Source of the DNA: Streptomyces pristinaespiralis
Lineage (GTDB): Bacteria; Actinomycetota; Actinomycetes; Streptomycetales; Streptomycetaceae
Direction: 5' to 3'
Assembly (NCBI RefSeq): GCF_001278075.1
Contig: NZ_CP011340.1
Coordinates: 8,181,501 to 8,245,500 of the forward strand
Length of the DNA: 64,000 bases
Part shown: positions 25,082 through 34,077 of the stretch, piece after piece
How the letters are laid out: every line of letters starts with the position of its first letter
How positions within the stretch are numbered: the stretch's first letter is position 1
Notes under the pieces: model-generated
Databases searched by the model: none
Seen by the model: only the letters and a program-made list of their open reading frames with translations
Told to the model about the DNA's origin: nothing
Program-made: the position numbers and the translations under genes

Positions 25082-26029
25082 GTGCCGTCCAGCACCACCG
25101 TCCCTGCCCGAGCCCCCGCGCCCCCCGGCCGGGCGACGGAGGTCGCCCCGGGCGTCCACGCCTACCTCCAGCCGCCCGGCGGCTGGTGCCTGAACAACGC
25201 GGGCATCATCGTCTCCGGCGGCGAGAGCGCCCTCGTCGACACCGCCGCGACCGACTCCCGCGCCCGGCACCTGCGCACCACCGCCCTCGCCCTGAACGGG
25301 GCGAGCGCCCCCCGCACGGTCGTCAACACCCACTTCCACGGCGACCACGCCTTCGGCAACCACCTGTTCCCCGAGGCGCTCGTCATCGGCCACGAACGCA
25401 CCCGCAGCGAGATGATCGCCGCCGGCCTGCACCTGACCGGCCTGTGGCCCGACGTCGACTGGGGCGACATCGAACTCGCCCCGCCCACCCTCACCTTCAC
25501 CGACCGCCTCACCCTGCACGTCGGATCGGTGCGCGCCGAGCTGGAGCACATCGGCCCCGCGCACACCTCCAACGACACCGTCGTGTGGCTGCCCGAACAG
25601 AAGGTCCTGTTCACCGGCGACCTGGTCATGAACGGGGTGACACCGTTCTGCCTGATGGGCTCGATCACCGGCTCCCTGGCGGCCATGGAACGGCTGCGGG
25701 CCTTCGGCGCCACCACGATCGTCCCCGGCCACGGCCCCCTCGCCGGGCCCGAGGTGTTCGAGCAGACCGAGGGCTATCTGCGGCTGGTCCTCCAACTGGC
25801 CCGCGACGGCCACCGCGCGGGCCGCACCCCGGTCGAGGCCGCCCGCGACGCCGACCTCGGCCCCTACGGCACGCTCCTGGACAGCGAACGCCTGGTGCCC
25901 AACCTGCACCGCGCCTACGCCGAACTGGACGGCACCCCGGCAACCGACCCGCTGCCCATGCCCGTCATGCAGACGGCGCTCGGCGAGATGATCGAATACC
26001 ACGGCCGGCTGCCCTGCTGCCTGGCCTGA
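25082..26029 (+). CDS. MBL-fold polyketide cyclase (ActIV-like)
   Basis: 315 residues with a full zinc hydrolase core: THFHGDHAFG (HxHxDH), GPAHTSND, LFTGDLVMNG and VPGHGP. In type II PKS clusters this fold includes ActIV-type enzymes that close the second ring and release the chain from ACP; that role fits a cluster with KS-alpha/beta, ketoreductase and aromatase. GTG 25082 follows GAGGAGAGG. Divergent from the hydroxylase and terminated at 26053-26078. A simple thioesterase role cannot be excluded. Confidence 0.85.
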   Translation: MPSSTTVPARAPAPPGRATEVAPGVHAYLQPPGGWCLNNAGIIVSGGESALVDTAATDSRARHLRTTALALNGASAPRTVVNTHFHGDHAFGNHLFPEALVIGHERTRSEMIAAGLHLTGLWPDVDWGDIELAPPTLTFTDRLTLHVGSVRAELEHIGPAHTSNDTVVWLPEQKVLFTGDLVMNGVTPFCLMGSITGSLAAMERLRAFGATTIVPGHGPLAGPEVFEQTEGYLRLVLQLARDGHRAGRTPVEAARDADLGPYGTLLDSERLVPNLHRAYAELDGTPATDPLPMPVMQTALGEMIEYHGRLPCCLA

Positions 26030-26052
26030 ACACCACCCGCACAAGGAAAAAG

Positions 26053-26078
26053 GGGGCGGCCCGCCGGCGGGCCGCCCC
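26053..26078. terminator. Bidirectional terminator
   Basis: Perfect 11 bp G+C stem (26053-26063/26068-26078), loop of 4, preceded by a run of A and followed by a pyrimidine stretch. It lies between the convergent cyclase and SnoaL-like genes. Confidence 0.85.
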
Positions 26079-26108
26079 TCTCCTCGTGCCGGTGCGCCCG
26101 GCGCGGTG

Positions 26109-26567
26109 TCAGACCACGTAGTCCGGGCTGACCTTGCGGAACTTGGTGCGCAGCTCACCGTCCTCGTAGGCCAGGACATCGGTGACGAAGCAGCTCGGCC
26201 CGACCATCGGCTCCGAGACGCCGGGCCGCGTCTGCAGCACCACCGCGTAGTACTCGGTGCGCAGCGTGCCGTCGTCCTGGGGGAAGACCTGCAGCATGTT
26301 GAACCAGTGACGGCGCTGCACCGGGTCGGCGGCGTGCCGGGTGTTCTGGTACTCCCGGATCGCCGCGGCGATCGCGGTACGCCCCACCAGCGGGTCGGCG
26401 CCCGGACGGTGGTCGAAGACACCGTCACCGGTGAACGACGCGGCGAACTCCTCGGCCCGCATGGTGTCCAGGTGGCGCACCTGGCCGGCGTAGAACTGCT
26501 GCACCTGTGCGTACAGGGCACTGATGTCGAGGTCGGTGGACGGGGCGGTCGCCACGGTCGGGGTCAC
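26109..26567 (-). CDS. SnoaL/NTF2-like fold protein
   Basis: 152 residues, alpha+beta barrel pattern: ALYAQVQQFYAGQVRHLDT, EFAASFTGDGVFDHRPG, and a C-terminal LAYEDGELRTKFRKVSPDYVV. Such proteins in type II PKS clusters act as cyclases, isomerases or hydroxylase-like accessory proteins (SnoaL family, ActVI-ORFA type). No acid/base pair can be assigned with certainty. GTG start 11 nt after AGGAG; 15 bp after the glycosyltransferase gene, last in the set-2 PKS operon. Confidence 0.72.
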   Translation of the reverse strand: MTPTVATAPSTDLDISALYAQVQQFYAGQVRHLDTMRAEEFAASFTGDGVFDHRPGADPLVGRTAIAAAIREYQNTRHAADPVQRRHWFNMLQVFPQDDGTLRTEYYAVVLQTRPGVSEPMVGPSCFVTDVLAYEDGELRTKFRKVSPDYVV

Positions 26568-26582
26568 GGGAATCTCCTGAGG

Positions 26583-27836
26583 TCAAGACGTCATGGATTG
26601 CGCGGTCACGGACCGCACGGCACGGTCCAGTACCTGCGCGGGGCTGGGCTGGGCGGCCATCTCCGCGCTCACCTCGGCCGCCGCGCCGGCGAACGCCGGT
26701 TCGGTGAGCAGCTGCTGGACCAGGGCCCGCAGCCGCGGCCCGTCCGCCTCCGCCGGATCGAGCATCAGACCGACCTTGCGGTCCACCACCCGGCGCGCCA
26801 CCAGCGGATTGTCGGAACCGCCGGGCAGGACCAGCTGCGGCACCGCGTAGTGCAGCGCGGTCGCCATCGTGCCCGAGCCGCCGTGGTGCACCACCAGCGA
26901 GCAGGTGGACAGGAACGTCGACAGCGGCAGGAAGCCCGCCACCCGCACATTGCCCGGCAGCTCCCCGAGCTTGGACAGGTCCGTCGAGTGGTCGGCGAGG
27001 ATCACCTCGACGTCCAGCTCGCCCAGCCCCTGCAGCAGCGACGCCAGCGCGCCGCCGTCCGACAGGAGCGGCGTGACCGTGCCCAGCGTCAGACAGATCC
27101 GCGGCCGCTCGGGCCGCACCAGCGCCCACGCGGGCAGCTCCACACCGCCGTTGAAGGGCACGTAGCGCATCGGCCACCACGGGGTGCCGTCGCGGACGTC
27201 CGGCTCGTCGTGCGCCAGACCGCCCATGCTCGGCGCCCGCGGGTCGATCCGGGCGATCAGCTCCGGCTCACGGTCGCCGATGCCGAGCTCGGCGCGCAGC
27301 GCGGCCACCACGGGGGAGTCGTCGGCGACGATGCCGCTGCGGTCGTTGTGACCGGAGGTGCCGGTCACCTCCGGATCACGCATCGACCACGAGACCCGGT
27401 TGCCGACCTCCAGCGCCGGGATCCCCAGCGCCACCGCCGCCATCCGGCCGGCCTGGTGGTCGGAGGTGTAGACGATCAGCTCGGCGCCGAAGTCGCGGCC
27501 CGCGGTGATCGTGCCGCCGGTGGAGGCGAGCGTGAACAGCTCGAACGGCTTGAGCCGCCCGGCCAGTTCCCAGTAGCCCGTGGGCAGGTCCGGGTCCTCG
27601 AAATCGGCGGAGCCGGGCCCGGGGGCCTTGCCGGCGGCGGCGAGCATCAGGTCCGCGCCCACGTCGCGCCGCGGGAACACGTTCGCGATCGGCAGGCCCG
27701 ACTCGGCGCCGACCTTCGTCATGTAGGCGGTGGTGGCCACCAGGATCTCGTGCCCGGCGGCCCGCGCCGCCCACACCAGCGGCACCAGCGGCAGCATCAG
27801 CCCGTAACCGGGCGCCGCGGCGAAAAGGATCCTCAC
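26583..27836 (-). CDS. Glycosyltransferase (GT1, antibiotic type) A
   Basis: 417 residues, GT-B fold: N-terminal RILFAAAPGYGLMLPL (acceptor domain) and C-terminal donor-binding LVVHHGGSGTMATALHYAVPQLVLPGG. It transfers a dTDP-deoxysugar to the aglycone or a sugar. GTG start overlapping the KS-beta stop, so its expression is tied to the set-2 minimal PKS. It may glycosylate the product of that PKS. No helper P450 gene adjoins it. Confidence 0.92.
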   Translation of the reverse strand: MRILFAAAPGYGLMLPLVPLVWAARAAGHEILVATTAYMTKVGAESGLPIANVFPRRDVGADLMLAAAGKAPGPGSADFEDPDLPTGYWELAGRLKPFELFTLASTGGTITAGRDFGAELIVYTSDHQAGRMAAVALGIPALEVGNRVSWSMRDPEVTGTSGHNDRSGIVADDSPVVAALRAELGIGDREPELIARIDPRAPSMGGLAHDEPDVRDGTPWWPMRYVPFNGGVELPAWALVRPERPRICLTLGTVTPLLSDGGALASLLQGLGELDVEVILADHSTDLSKLGELPGNVRVAGFLPLSTFLSTCSLVVHHGGSGTMATALHYAVPQLVLPGGSDNPLVARRVVDRKVGLMLDPAEADGPRLRALVQQLLTEPAFAGAAAEVSAEMAAQPSPAQVLDRAVRSVTAQSMTS

Positions 27837-29041
27837 GAGCGCACCACCATCGCCGAGTTGTAGCCGCCGTTGCCGCGGGCGACGACCAGCGCCGTGTGCA
27901 GCTCGGCCCGCCGCGGCCGGCCCGTCACCAGGTCCAGCCGGTACTCGTCCGGCACGTCGGTGACGTGCGCGGTGGCCGGGATGATCTGGTCACGCAGCGA
28001 CAGCAGCGCGGCGACGACGTCCAACGGCGCCCCGCCCGCGTACAGCCGGCCCGTCAGCGCCTTGGGCGCGCTCACCGGCACCCCGCACGGCCCGAACACG
28101 GCGGCGAGCGCCTCGGCCTCGACCCGGTCCAGCTCCGGCACACCGCTCGCGTCCGCGAACACCACGTCCACCTCTTCGGGCGTGATCCGCGCGTCCTTCA
28201 GGGCCCCGCGGATCGCGGCGGCCAGCGCCGGCGGCCTGCCGGAACCCGGCCGCGGGTCGAACGTGGCCGCATGACCGGCGAGTTCGCCGTAGACGCACGC
28301 GCCCTCACGCTCCCGGGCCGCCTGCGCGTCCTGAAGGATCAGGTACGCGCCGCCCTCGCCCGGCACGTAACCGCTCGCCGCCGTGTCGAAGGGCAGGAAC
28401 GCGCGCTGCGGGTCGTCGGCCTCGCTGATCCGCCCGGTGGCCAGGTGCGACACCCAGCCCCACGGGTCGTAGGAGGACTCCACCCCGCCCGCGATCGTCA
28501 GCGGCGTGCCGCGGCGGATGGTGCGCCGCGCCAGCGCGAGCGCGTCGAGACCGCCCGACTGGTCGGCCACCAGCACACTGCCGGAGCCGCGCATCCCGTG
28601 CCGGATCGAGATCTGGCCGGTGTTCGCCGCGCAGAACCAGGCGAACGACTCGTAGACGCTGACGCTCTCCGGCCCCTTGGTCCACAGCTTCTGGATCTCA
28701 CGGTGGGTGAACTCGAAACCGCCGTGGGCGTTGGAGGAGATCACCCCCATGTCCAGGTCCGGCACGGACTCGAGGTCGATACCCGAGTCCTCGATCGCCG
28801 CCTGTGCCGCCACCAGCGCCAGCCGGGTCACCCGGTCGGTCTGCGGCAGCAGCCGGCCCGGCAGCGCCTGCGCGGCCTTGAAGTCGCGGATCTGGCCGGC
28901 GAGCCGGGACGGGTAGCCGCGGGCGTCGAACCGCTCGAGCGGGCCGATACCGCTGCGCTGCTCCAGCGTCGCGGTCCAGAACTCCTCGGTGGACTGCCCG
29001 TTGGGGGCCATGACGCCGAGCCCGGTGAACACCACTGTCAT
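27833..29041 (-). CDS. Type II PKS chain-length factor, KS-beta (set 2)
   Basis: 402 residues; catalytic Cys replaced by Gln in VLVADQSGGLDAL, C-terminal ARGNGGYNSAMVV. Partner of the KS-alpha at 29038-30312, with a 4-base ATGA overlap. It shares the general architecture of set 1 (LPQTDRVTRL, ESFAWFCAANTGQISIRHG) but differs at many positions, so it is a paralogue and not a recent copy. Confidence 0.95.
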   Translation of the reverse strand: MTVVFTGLGVMAPNGQSTEEFWTATLEQRSGIGPLERFDARGYPSRLAGQIRDFKAAQALPGRLLPQTDRVTRLALVAAQAAIEDSGIDLESVPDLDMGVISSNAHGGFEFTHREIQKLWTKGPESVSVYESFAWFCAANTGQISIRHGMRGSGSVLVADQSGGLDALALARRTIRRGTPLTIAGGVESSYDPWGWVSHLATGRISEADDPQRAFLPFDTAASGYVPGEGGAYLILQDAQAAREREGACVYGELAGHAATFDPRPGSGRPPALAAAIRGALKDARITPEEVDVVFADASGVPELDRVEAEALAAVFGPCGVPVSAPKALTGRLYAGGAPLDVVAALLSLRDQIIPATAHVTDVPDEYRLDLVTGRPRRAELHTALVVARGNGGYNSAMVVRS

Positions 29042-30312
29042 CGCGTCGCTCCTTGCAGCCTGCGGACAACCATCGCGCTCTGGAACCCGCCGAAGCCGCT
29101 GCCGACGGTCAGCGCCGTGTCGACCCTGGCCTCACGCGCCGTCACCGGCACGTAGTCGAGGTCGCACTCGGGGTCCTTCTCGTGCAGATTGGCCGTCGGC
29201 GGGATGACACCGTGCTCGATCGCCAGCGCACAGGCCGCGATCTCGATCGAACCGATCGCGCCGAGCGAGTGCCCGATCATCGACTTGATCGAGCTGACCG
29301 GCGTCGTGTACGCGTGCTCGCCCAGCGCCCGCTTGAAGGCGCCCGTCTCGTGCAGGTCGTTCTGCCGGGTGCCCGAGCCGTGCGCGTTGATGTAGTCCAG
29401 GCCGTCGCGCTCGACGCGGCCCTCGTCCATCGCCGCGCCGATCGCCTCGGCCATCTCCCGGCCCTTGGGGCTCAGACCCGTCATGTGGTAGCCGTTGCAG
29501 CGGTTGGCGTACCCGGCGATCTCGCCGTAGATCTTCGCCCCGCGCCGCCGGGCGTGCTCCAGCTCCTCGAGGACGAACATGGCCGCCCCCTCGGCGATGA
29601 CGAACCCGTTACGGGTCGCGTCGAACGGGCGTGCCGCGGTGGCCGCATCGTCGTTACGGGGCGTCGTCGCCTTGATCGCGTCGAAGCAGGCGACCGCCAG
29701 CGGCGTGATCGCCGCCTCCGTCGCCCCCGCGAACACGACGTCCGCGCTGCCCTCGCTGATCAGCTGATGGGCGTTGCCCACCGCGTCGATGCCCGACGTG
29801 CAGCCCGTGGAGACGGTGTTGACCGGCCCTTCCGCGCGCATGTCCCAGCCGACCTCGGTGGCGATCGTCGCCGGCGTGAAGTAGTCGAACAGATGAGGGG
29901 ACGCGTACGCGTGGTCGACCAGCCAGTTCCTGCCGGTGTCGGAGAGCACCAGGTACTCCCGCTCCAGGCTGGTGGCCGCGCCGATCGCCGTACCGACGCT
30001 CACCCCGGTCCGCGCCGGGTCGGCCGCATCGAGGTCCAGGCCGCTGTCGGCGAGCGCTTCACGCGCGGTCACCAGCGCGAACTGCGAGGCACGGTCGAGA
30101 CGGCGGGTCTCACGGTGGCTCAGCCCGTGCGCCGCCGCGTCGAAGTCGACCTCGCCGGCGACCTGGGAGCGGAACTCGGACGGGTCGAAGGCGGCGATGC
30201 GGCGGGTCGCGGTACGGCCCGACGTCATCAGGTCCCAGAACGCCTCCGTACCGTCGCCGCCGGGGGCCAGGACCCCGATGCCCGTGATGACCGTCCGGCG
30301 CCGCCCGCTCAT
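29038..30312 (-). CDS. Type II PKS ketosynthase alpha (set 2)
   Basis: 424 residues: Cys in STGCTSGIDAVG, His in NAHGSGTRQND and [10 protein letters not shown]-terminal [13 protein letters not shown]. Complete and apparently active. ATG overlaps the ACP stop; its stop overlaps the KS-beta ATG. A second intact KS-alpha/KS-beta/ACP set in one cluster is unusual and suggests either two polyketide chains or specialised priming. Confidence 0.95.
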   Translation of the reverse strand: MSGRRRTVITGIGVLAPGGDGTEAFWDLMTSGRTATRRIAAFDPSEFRSQVAGEVDFDAAAHGLSHRETRRLDRASQFALVTAREALADSGLDLDAADPARTGVSVGTAIGAATSLEREYLVLSDTGRNWLVDHAYASPHLFDYFTPATIATEVGWDMRAEGPVNTVSTGCTSGIDAVGNAHQLISEGSADVVFAGATEAAITPLAVACFDAIKATTPRNDDAATAARPFDATRNGFVIAEGAAMFVLEELEHARRRGAKIYGEIAGYANRCNGYHMTGLSPKGREMAEAIGAAMDEGRVERDGLDYINAHGSGTRQNDLHETGAFKRALGEHAYTTPVSSIKSMIGHSLGAIGSIEIAACALAIEHGVIPPTANLHEKDPECDLDYVPVTAREARVDTALTVGSGFGGFQSAMVVRRLQGATR

Positions 30313-30563
30313 GCGGCGGCGACGGAACGCGAAAGCTCCGCCACGGTGTCGAGCAGCACCCGCGGAGTCTCCACGGTCGCGATGTCCTCGTCGGCGATCA
30401 CCACACCGAACTCCTGCTTGATCCGGCCCGCGGTCTCCATCAGCGCCAGCGAGTCGTAACCGAGGTCGGCGAACGGGGTGTCCAGGATGTCCCCGTCCAG
30501 GCTCCCGGTCTCGTCCTCACCGGCGCACTCGACGAGGATCCTGCGGAGATCATCGATGGTCAT
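30309..30563 (-). CDS. Type II PKS acyl carrier protein (set 2)
   Basis: 84 residues; phosphopantetheine Ser in ADLGYDSLALMETAG. ATG 30563 follows GAGGGAGAAG. It lies 73 bp downstream of the KASIII-like gene and is coupled to KS-alpha. It probably accepts the starter acyl group selected by the KASIII/AT pair and then carries chain growth. Confidence 0.94.
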   Translation of the reverse strand: MTIDDLRRILVECAGEDETGSLDGDILDTPFADLGYDSLALMETAGRIKQEFGVVIADEDIATVETPRVLLDTVAELSRSVAAA

Positions 30564-30636
30564 GAAAATCTTCTCCCTCTCGTGAGCCGGCCCCGGTTGG
30601 CGGGGCGGCATACCTTCCGGACTCTGCGGCGAGGCG

Positions 30637-31686
30637 CTACAGGTCTGCTTGAGCGGCGGCGGACGCCGGCCAGGCGGGCACGTCGGTGAACTCCACGACC
30701 GCCGCCGACCAGGTGAAGCCACCGCCCACACCCAGCAGCAGCGCCCGCGCCCCCGCCCGCGCCCGCCCGCTCTCCACCAGATGCGTCAGACCCGCGAACT
30801 GGTCACCGGCCCCCAGATGCCCGATCCCGCGGCTCCAGGACCACAGCGTCCGCTCGGGGTCGATGCCGTAACGGCGGAAGAAGTTCACATCCAGACGGCG
30901 CCGGCCCAGGTGCGGCAGCACGAACCAGTCGATGTCCGCCTGCTGCGCCTTGGCCTCCTCCAGGGCCCGCTCGATCGTCTCCGTCTGCGCGTTCGCCATC
31001 CGCGCGACCGACCGCTGCCCCTCCGCGGTGCGCAGGTACACCCGGGTCGTCGCCTCGAAGTCGACGGGGCAGCGCACCGCCAGCGGCGCGTCACCCGGCG
31101 GGTCCTCGCCCCGATGCATCTCCTCGAGCCCCGGCTCCGACACCAGCACCAGCGACACCAGACGCGCGAAACCCCGCCCGCGGGCCACGACCGTCGCCGT
31201 CGCCCCGTCCGCCAGGACCGTGCCCGGATCGGTGCGCCAGCGGTCGATGCCCGGCGCGCAGAACCGGTCCGCCGTGGTGATCATCGCCGCGGGCGCCCCG
31301 GTGGCCGTCAGATGCGCGGCCGCCAGCTCGAGTGCGGCCATACCGCCGTTCGACGTCTGACGCACCTCCATCGCCGGGCAGCGGTTGCCCACCCCCAGCC
31401 GCTGGACGTACGACGCCGGCGCCCACATGTCGTAGCCCTGGTGGTAGAGCGACGCGTGCAGCAGCAGCGCGATGTCGTCGGGCACCACACCCGAACGCCC
31501 CAGAGCCGTACGGGCCGCGGCGACCGCCATGTCCGGCGGGCTCTGCTCGCCCACCGTCACACCCGTGCTCTGCATACGCCGCACGGACACCGCGTCGACC
31601 AGGCCACGGGCGACCGCCTCCTCGGCGGGCATCACCGCCGGCAGCCGGGTGGCGCAGGCGCGCAGATAGACGTCGTCCCACCGCAC
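30637..31686 (-). CDS. KASIII homologue with Ser nucleophile (DpsC-like)
   Basis: 349 residues, FabH fold. Where FabH has its catalytic Cys this protein has Ser112 (VRQTSNGGMAALEL). The His-containing GHLGAGDQFAGL loop and the C-terminal LLLGVGGGFTWSAA are conserved. This Ser form is known from DpsC and the CalO4/AviN/ChlB3 group, which prime or transfer acyl units instead of performing classical condensation. With the adjacent DpsD-like AT (divergent) it should govern choice of a non-acetate starter. GTG 31686. First gene of the ACP/KS-alpha/KS-beta/GT operon; SARP site upstream. Confidence 0.88.
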   Translation of the reverse strand: MRWDDVYLRACATRLPAVMPAEEAVARGLVDAVSVRRMQSTGVTVGEQSPPDMAVAAARTALGRSGVVPDDIALLLHASLYHQGYDMWAPASYVQRLGVGNRCPAMEVRQTSNGGMAALELAAAHLTATGAPAAMITTADRFCAPGIDRWRTDPGTVLADGATATVVARGRGFARLVSLVLVSEPGLEEMHRGEDPPGDAPLAVRCPVDFEATTRVYLRTAEGQRSVARMANAQTETIERALEEAKAQQADIDWFVLPHLGRRRLDVNFFRRYGIDPERTLWSWSRGIGHLGAGDQFAGLTHLVESGRARAGARALLLGVGGGFTWSAAVVEFTDVPAWPASAAAQADL

Positions 31687-31733
31687 CGTCGCATCCTTCC
31701 TGGGGTACCTCGCCGGGCAACCGGCACCGGCCG

Positions 31734-31776
31734 AGCCTCGCCCCGCACGATGGACCCCTCCTCGAGCCGCACTCGG
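31734..31776 (-). promoter_or_regulatory. SARP-type operator and -10 for the set-2 PKS operon
   Basis: Minus-strand heptamers CCGAGTG (from 31776), TCGAGGA (31765) and TCCATCG (31754) are 11 bp apart; after 8 bp comes GAGGCT (31739-31734), an nAnnnT -10. Spacing is exactly as in the other sites of the cluster. Confidence 0.65.
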
Positions 31777-31803
31777 GACGGGCACCCGGCCCCGGCCGGG
31801 GAC

Positions 31804-31846
31804 TGGACCGGTCCTCGAGCGAACCTCCACGCCCCCACGGCAGGTT
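31804..31846 (+). promoter_or_regulatory. SARP-type operator and -10 for the acyltransferase/LLM operon
   Basis: Heptamers TGGACCG (31804), TCGAGCG (31815) and TCCACGC (31826), 11 bp apart; 8 bp later CAGGTT (31841-31846) as -10. It stands back to back with the minus-strand site, giving a paired divergent SARP promoter. Confidence 0.65.
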
Positions 31847-31882
31847 GACGCCACCACCCGGACACCGCAGAAGGGCCCGCGC

Positions 31883-32890
31883 ATGGACACCCTGCTCGAC
31901 GCGCCCCGCGACGTGGTGCTGCTGCTGCCCGGCCAGGGCGCCCAGTACCCGCGCATGGCCGCCGGACTCTACGACAGCGACCCGGCGTTCACCGACGCCG
32001 TCGACCGGTGCCTGGCCCTGTTCCCCGACGGCGAGCTGCTGCGCGACGACTGGCTCGCCGAGCAGCCCGCCATCGGCATCGACGACGTACGCCGCGCCCA
32101 GCCGCTGCTGTTCACCCTCGACTACGCGCTCGGCCGCATGGTGCTCTCCTGGGGCGTACGCCCCGCCGCGCTCCTCGGCCACAGCGTCGGCGAACTCGCC
32201 GCGGCCACCCTGGCCGGCGTGTTCACCCTCGAGGACGCCGTGGCCGTCATGCACGACCGGGTCACCCGCATCGCCCCCACCGAACCGGGCGGCATGCTGA
32301 CCGTCGCCGGCACCCCCGACGACCTGCGCCCCTTCCTCGCCCGCCACCCCCACATCGCGATCGGCGCACGCAACGCCCCCCGGCAGACCGTCCTCGCCGG
32401 CCTGAGCGCCCCCCTGCGGGCCATCGCGGCCGACCTGCGCGGCGCGGGCATCACCACCCTGCCGGTCGCCGCCCACCACCCCTTCCACAGCCCGGTCCTC
32501 GCACCGCTGTTCAGGGACCTGACGCTGTACCGGCGGATCACCGCCCACCCGCCGCTCTTCCCGCTGTGGTCGGCCTTCACCCGCACCCGCCTGGAGGCGG
32601 ACACCGTCGCCGACCCGGCCCTGTGGGCCGGCCACCCCGTCGCCCCCGTGCACTTCTGGCCCACCCTCGACAAACTCCTGTCCACCGGCCGCCACCTGCT
32701 GCTGGAGACCGGCCCGGGCAAGGGCCTCACCACGATCGCCTGCCGCCACCGCTCCGTGAAACTCGGCCGTCACACCGCCGCCGCGCTGCTGCCCGCCCGG
32801 CCCCGCACCCCCGACGACGACCGGCTCCACACCGACCGCGCCCGCGAACTGCTGCACACCACCACGGCCCTGGCCCCCCAGCCGGCCTGA
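31883..32890 (+). CDS. Discrete acyltransferase (DpsD-like)
   Basis: 335 residues: GQGAQYPRMAAG, nucleophile GHSVGELAAATL, and VAAHHPFHSPV. It belongs to the AT family that accompanies Ser-type KASIII homologues in starter-unit selection (DpsC/DpsD in daunorubicin) or supplies malonyl/acyl-ACP. Distinct from the trans-type AT at 3640. ATG with AGAAGG upstream; the next gene follows after 30 bp. Confidence 0.88.
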   Translation: MDTLLDAPRDVVLLLPGQGAQYPRMAAGLYDSDPAFTDAVDRCLALFPDGELLRDDWLAEQPAIGIDDVRRAQPLLFTLDYALGRMVLSWGVRPAALLGHSVGELAAATLAGVFTLEDAVAVMHDRVTRIAPTEPGGMLTVAGTPDDLRPFLARHPHIAIGARNAPRQTVLAGLSAPLRAIAADLRGAGITTLPVAAHHPFHSPVLAPLFRDLTLYRRITAHPPLFPLWSAFTRTRLEADTVADPALWAGHPVAPVHFWPTLDKLLSTGRHLLLETGPGKGLTTIACRHRSVKLGRHTAAALLPARPRTPDDDRLHTDRARELLHTTTALAPQPA

Positions 32891-32920
32891 CCGCCCCCGC
32901 CCACCAGAAGGACACCGCTC

Positions 32921-33952
32921 ATGCGCCTGGCAGTGAACCTCCCCTACCAGGGGGCCGGCGAACTGGCCCGCGAGGCCGAACGCCTCGACTACGACATCGC
33001 GTTCGCCTCGGAAGGCCTCAAGTCCGATGCCGTCAGCGTCCTGGGCCTGGCCGCCGGCCTGACCAGCCGCATCGCGCTCGCCTCCGGCATCATGCAGATC
33101 CCCGCCCGCCCGCCGGGCGCCGCGGCCCTGTCCGCCGCCACCCTCCACGCCCTCAGCGGCGGCCGCTTCCGCCTCGGCCTCGGCGTGTCCAACCCGCACG
33201 TCTCCGACGGCTGGTACGGCGTCGACTTCGCCCACCCCCTGGGCCGCACCCGCGAATACGTCGACATCGTCCGCCGCGCCCTGGCCGGCGGCCCCGTCCG
33301 CTACGACGGCACCCACTTCAAGCTGCCCGCCCACGGCCTCGGCGGCGCGCCGCTGACCGTCCTCACCGAACGGCCCGACACCCCGATCCCCGTCTACCTC
33401 GGCGCGGTCGGCCCGCAGAGCCTGCGCCTGGCGGGGGAGATCGCCGACGGCTGGGTCAGCGGCTTCACCACCCCGCAGCTCGTCGCCGACTCCGTCACCC
33501 GGCTCGCCGCCGGCCGCGAACGCGCCGGACGGACCCTCGACGGCTTCGAGGTCATCCCCTACACGGCCGTGTCCGTCGCCGACGACCTCGAACAGGCCGC
33601 CGCACCGCTGCGCACGCACTACACCGGGCTGCTCGCCATCGGCGGCGCCGACAACTTTTACTGCCGGCTCGCCCGCGGCATGGGCTTCGACGCCGGCATC
33701 GACGCCTTCCAGGACCGCCTGGCCGCCGGCGACCGCCCCGGCGCCGCCGCAGCGATCCCGCTGGACTTCATCGACGCGACCGCCCTCCTCGGCCCCGTCG
33801 GCCGCATCGCGGACCGCATGCACGCCTGGGCCCGGGCCGGCGTCACCACGCTGAGCGTCCTCATCTCCGCGAACGACACGCCCCTCAATGCGCGCAAGCA
33901 CACCCTGGCGGCCGCGGCCCAGGCCCTGGAGAAGGCGGGCCTGCGCACCTGA
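32921..33952 (+). CDS. LLM-class, probably F420-dependent oxidoreductase
   Basis: 343 residues of the luciferase-like/MER family: MRLAVNLPYQGAGEL, GGRFRLGLGVSNPHVSDGW, PVYLGAVGPQSLRLAGEIADGWV. The GAVGP.LRLAGEIADGW pattern is typical of F420-dependent members. It would reduce or oxidise a polyketide or sugar intermediate by hydride transfer. SD AGAAGGA before ATG. Together with the DDN-hemerythrin fusion at 39033 it suggests deazaflavin chemistry in this pathway. Confidence 0.82.
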   Translation: MRLAVNLPYQGAGELAREAERLDYDIAFASEGLKSDAVSVLGLAAGLTSRIALASGIMQIPARPPGAAALSAATLHALSGGRFRLGLGVSNPHVSDGWYGVDFAHPLGRTREYVDIVRRALAGGPVRYDGTHFKLPAHGLGGAPLTVLTERPDTPIPVYLGAVGPQSLRLAGEIADGWVSGFTTPQLVADSVTRLAAGRERAGRTLDGFEVIPYTAVSVADDLEQAAAPLRTHYTGLLAIGGADNFYCRLARGMGFDAGIDAFQDRLAAGDRPGAAAAIPLDFIDATALLGPVGRIADRMHAWARAGVTTLSVLISANDTPLNARKHTLAAAAQALEKAGLRT

Positions 33953-33964
33953 GCCCCCGAGACA

Positions 33965-33996
33965 CCCCCGCCCCGGACCCCCTGCCGGGGCGGGGG
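33965..33996. terminator. Bidirectional terminator, 12 bp stem
   Basis: Perfect complementarity of 33965-33976 with 33985-33996 (all G+C), 8-base loop, between the convergent LLM and SDR genes. Confidence 0.75.
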
Positions 33997-34077
33997 CCCC
34001 GTTCACCGCCCCGGACCGTGTGCCGACGAAGCCCCGGCCCCCGCCCGCACGGAAACCGGGACAGGGGCCGGGGCAGG

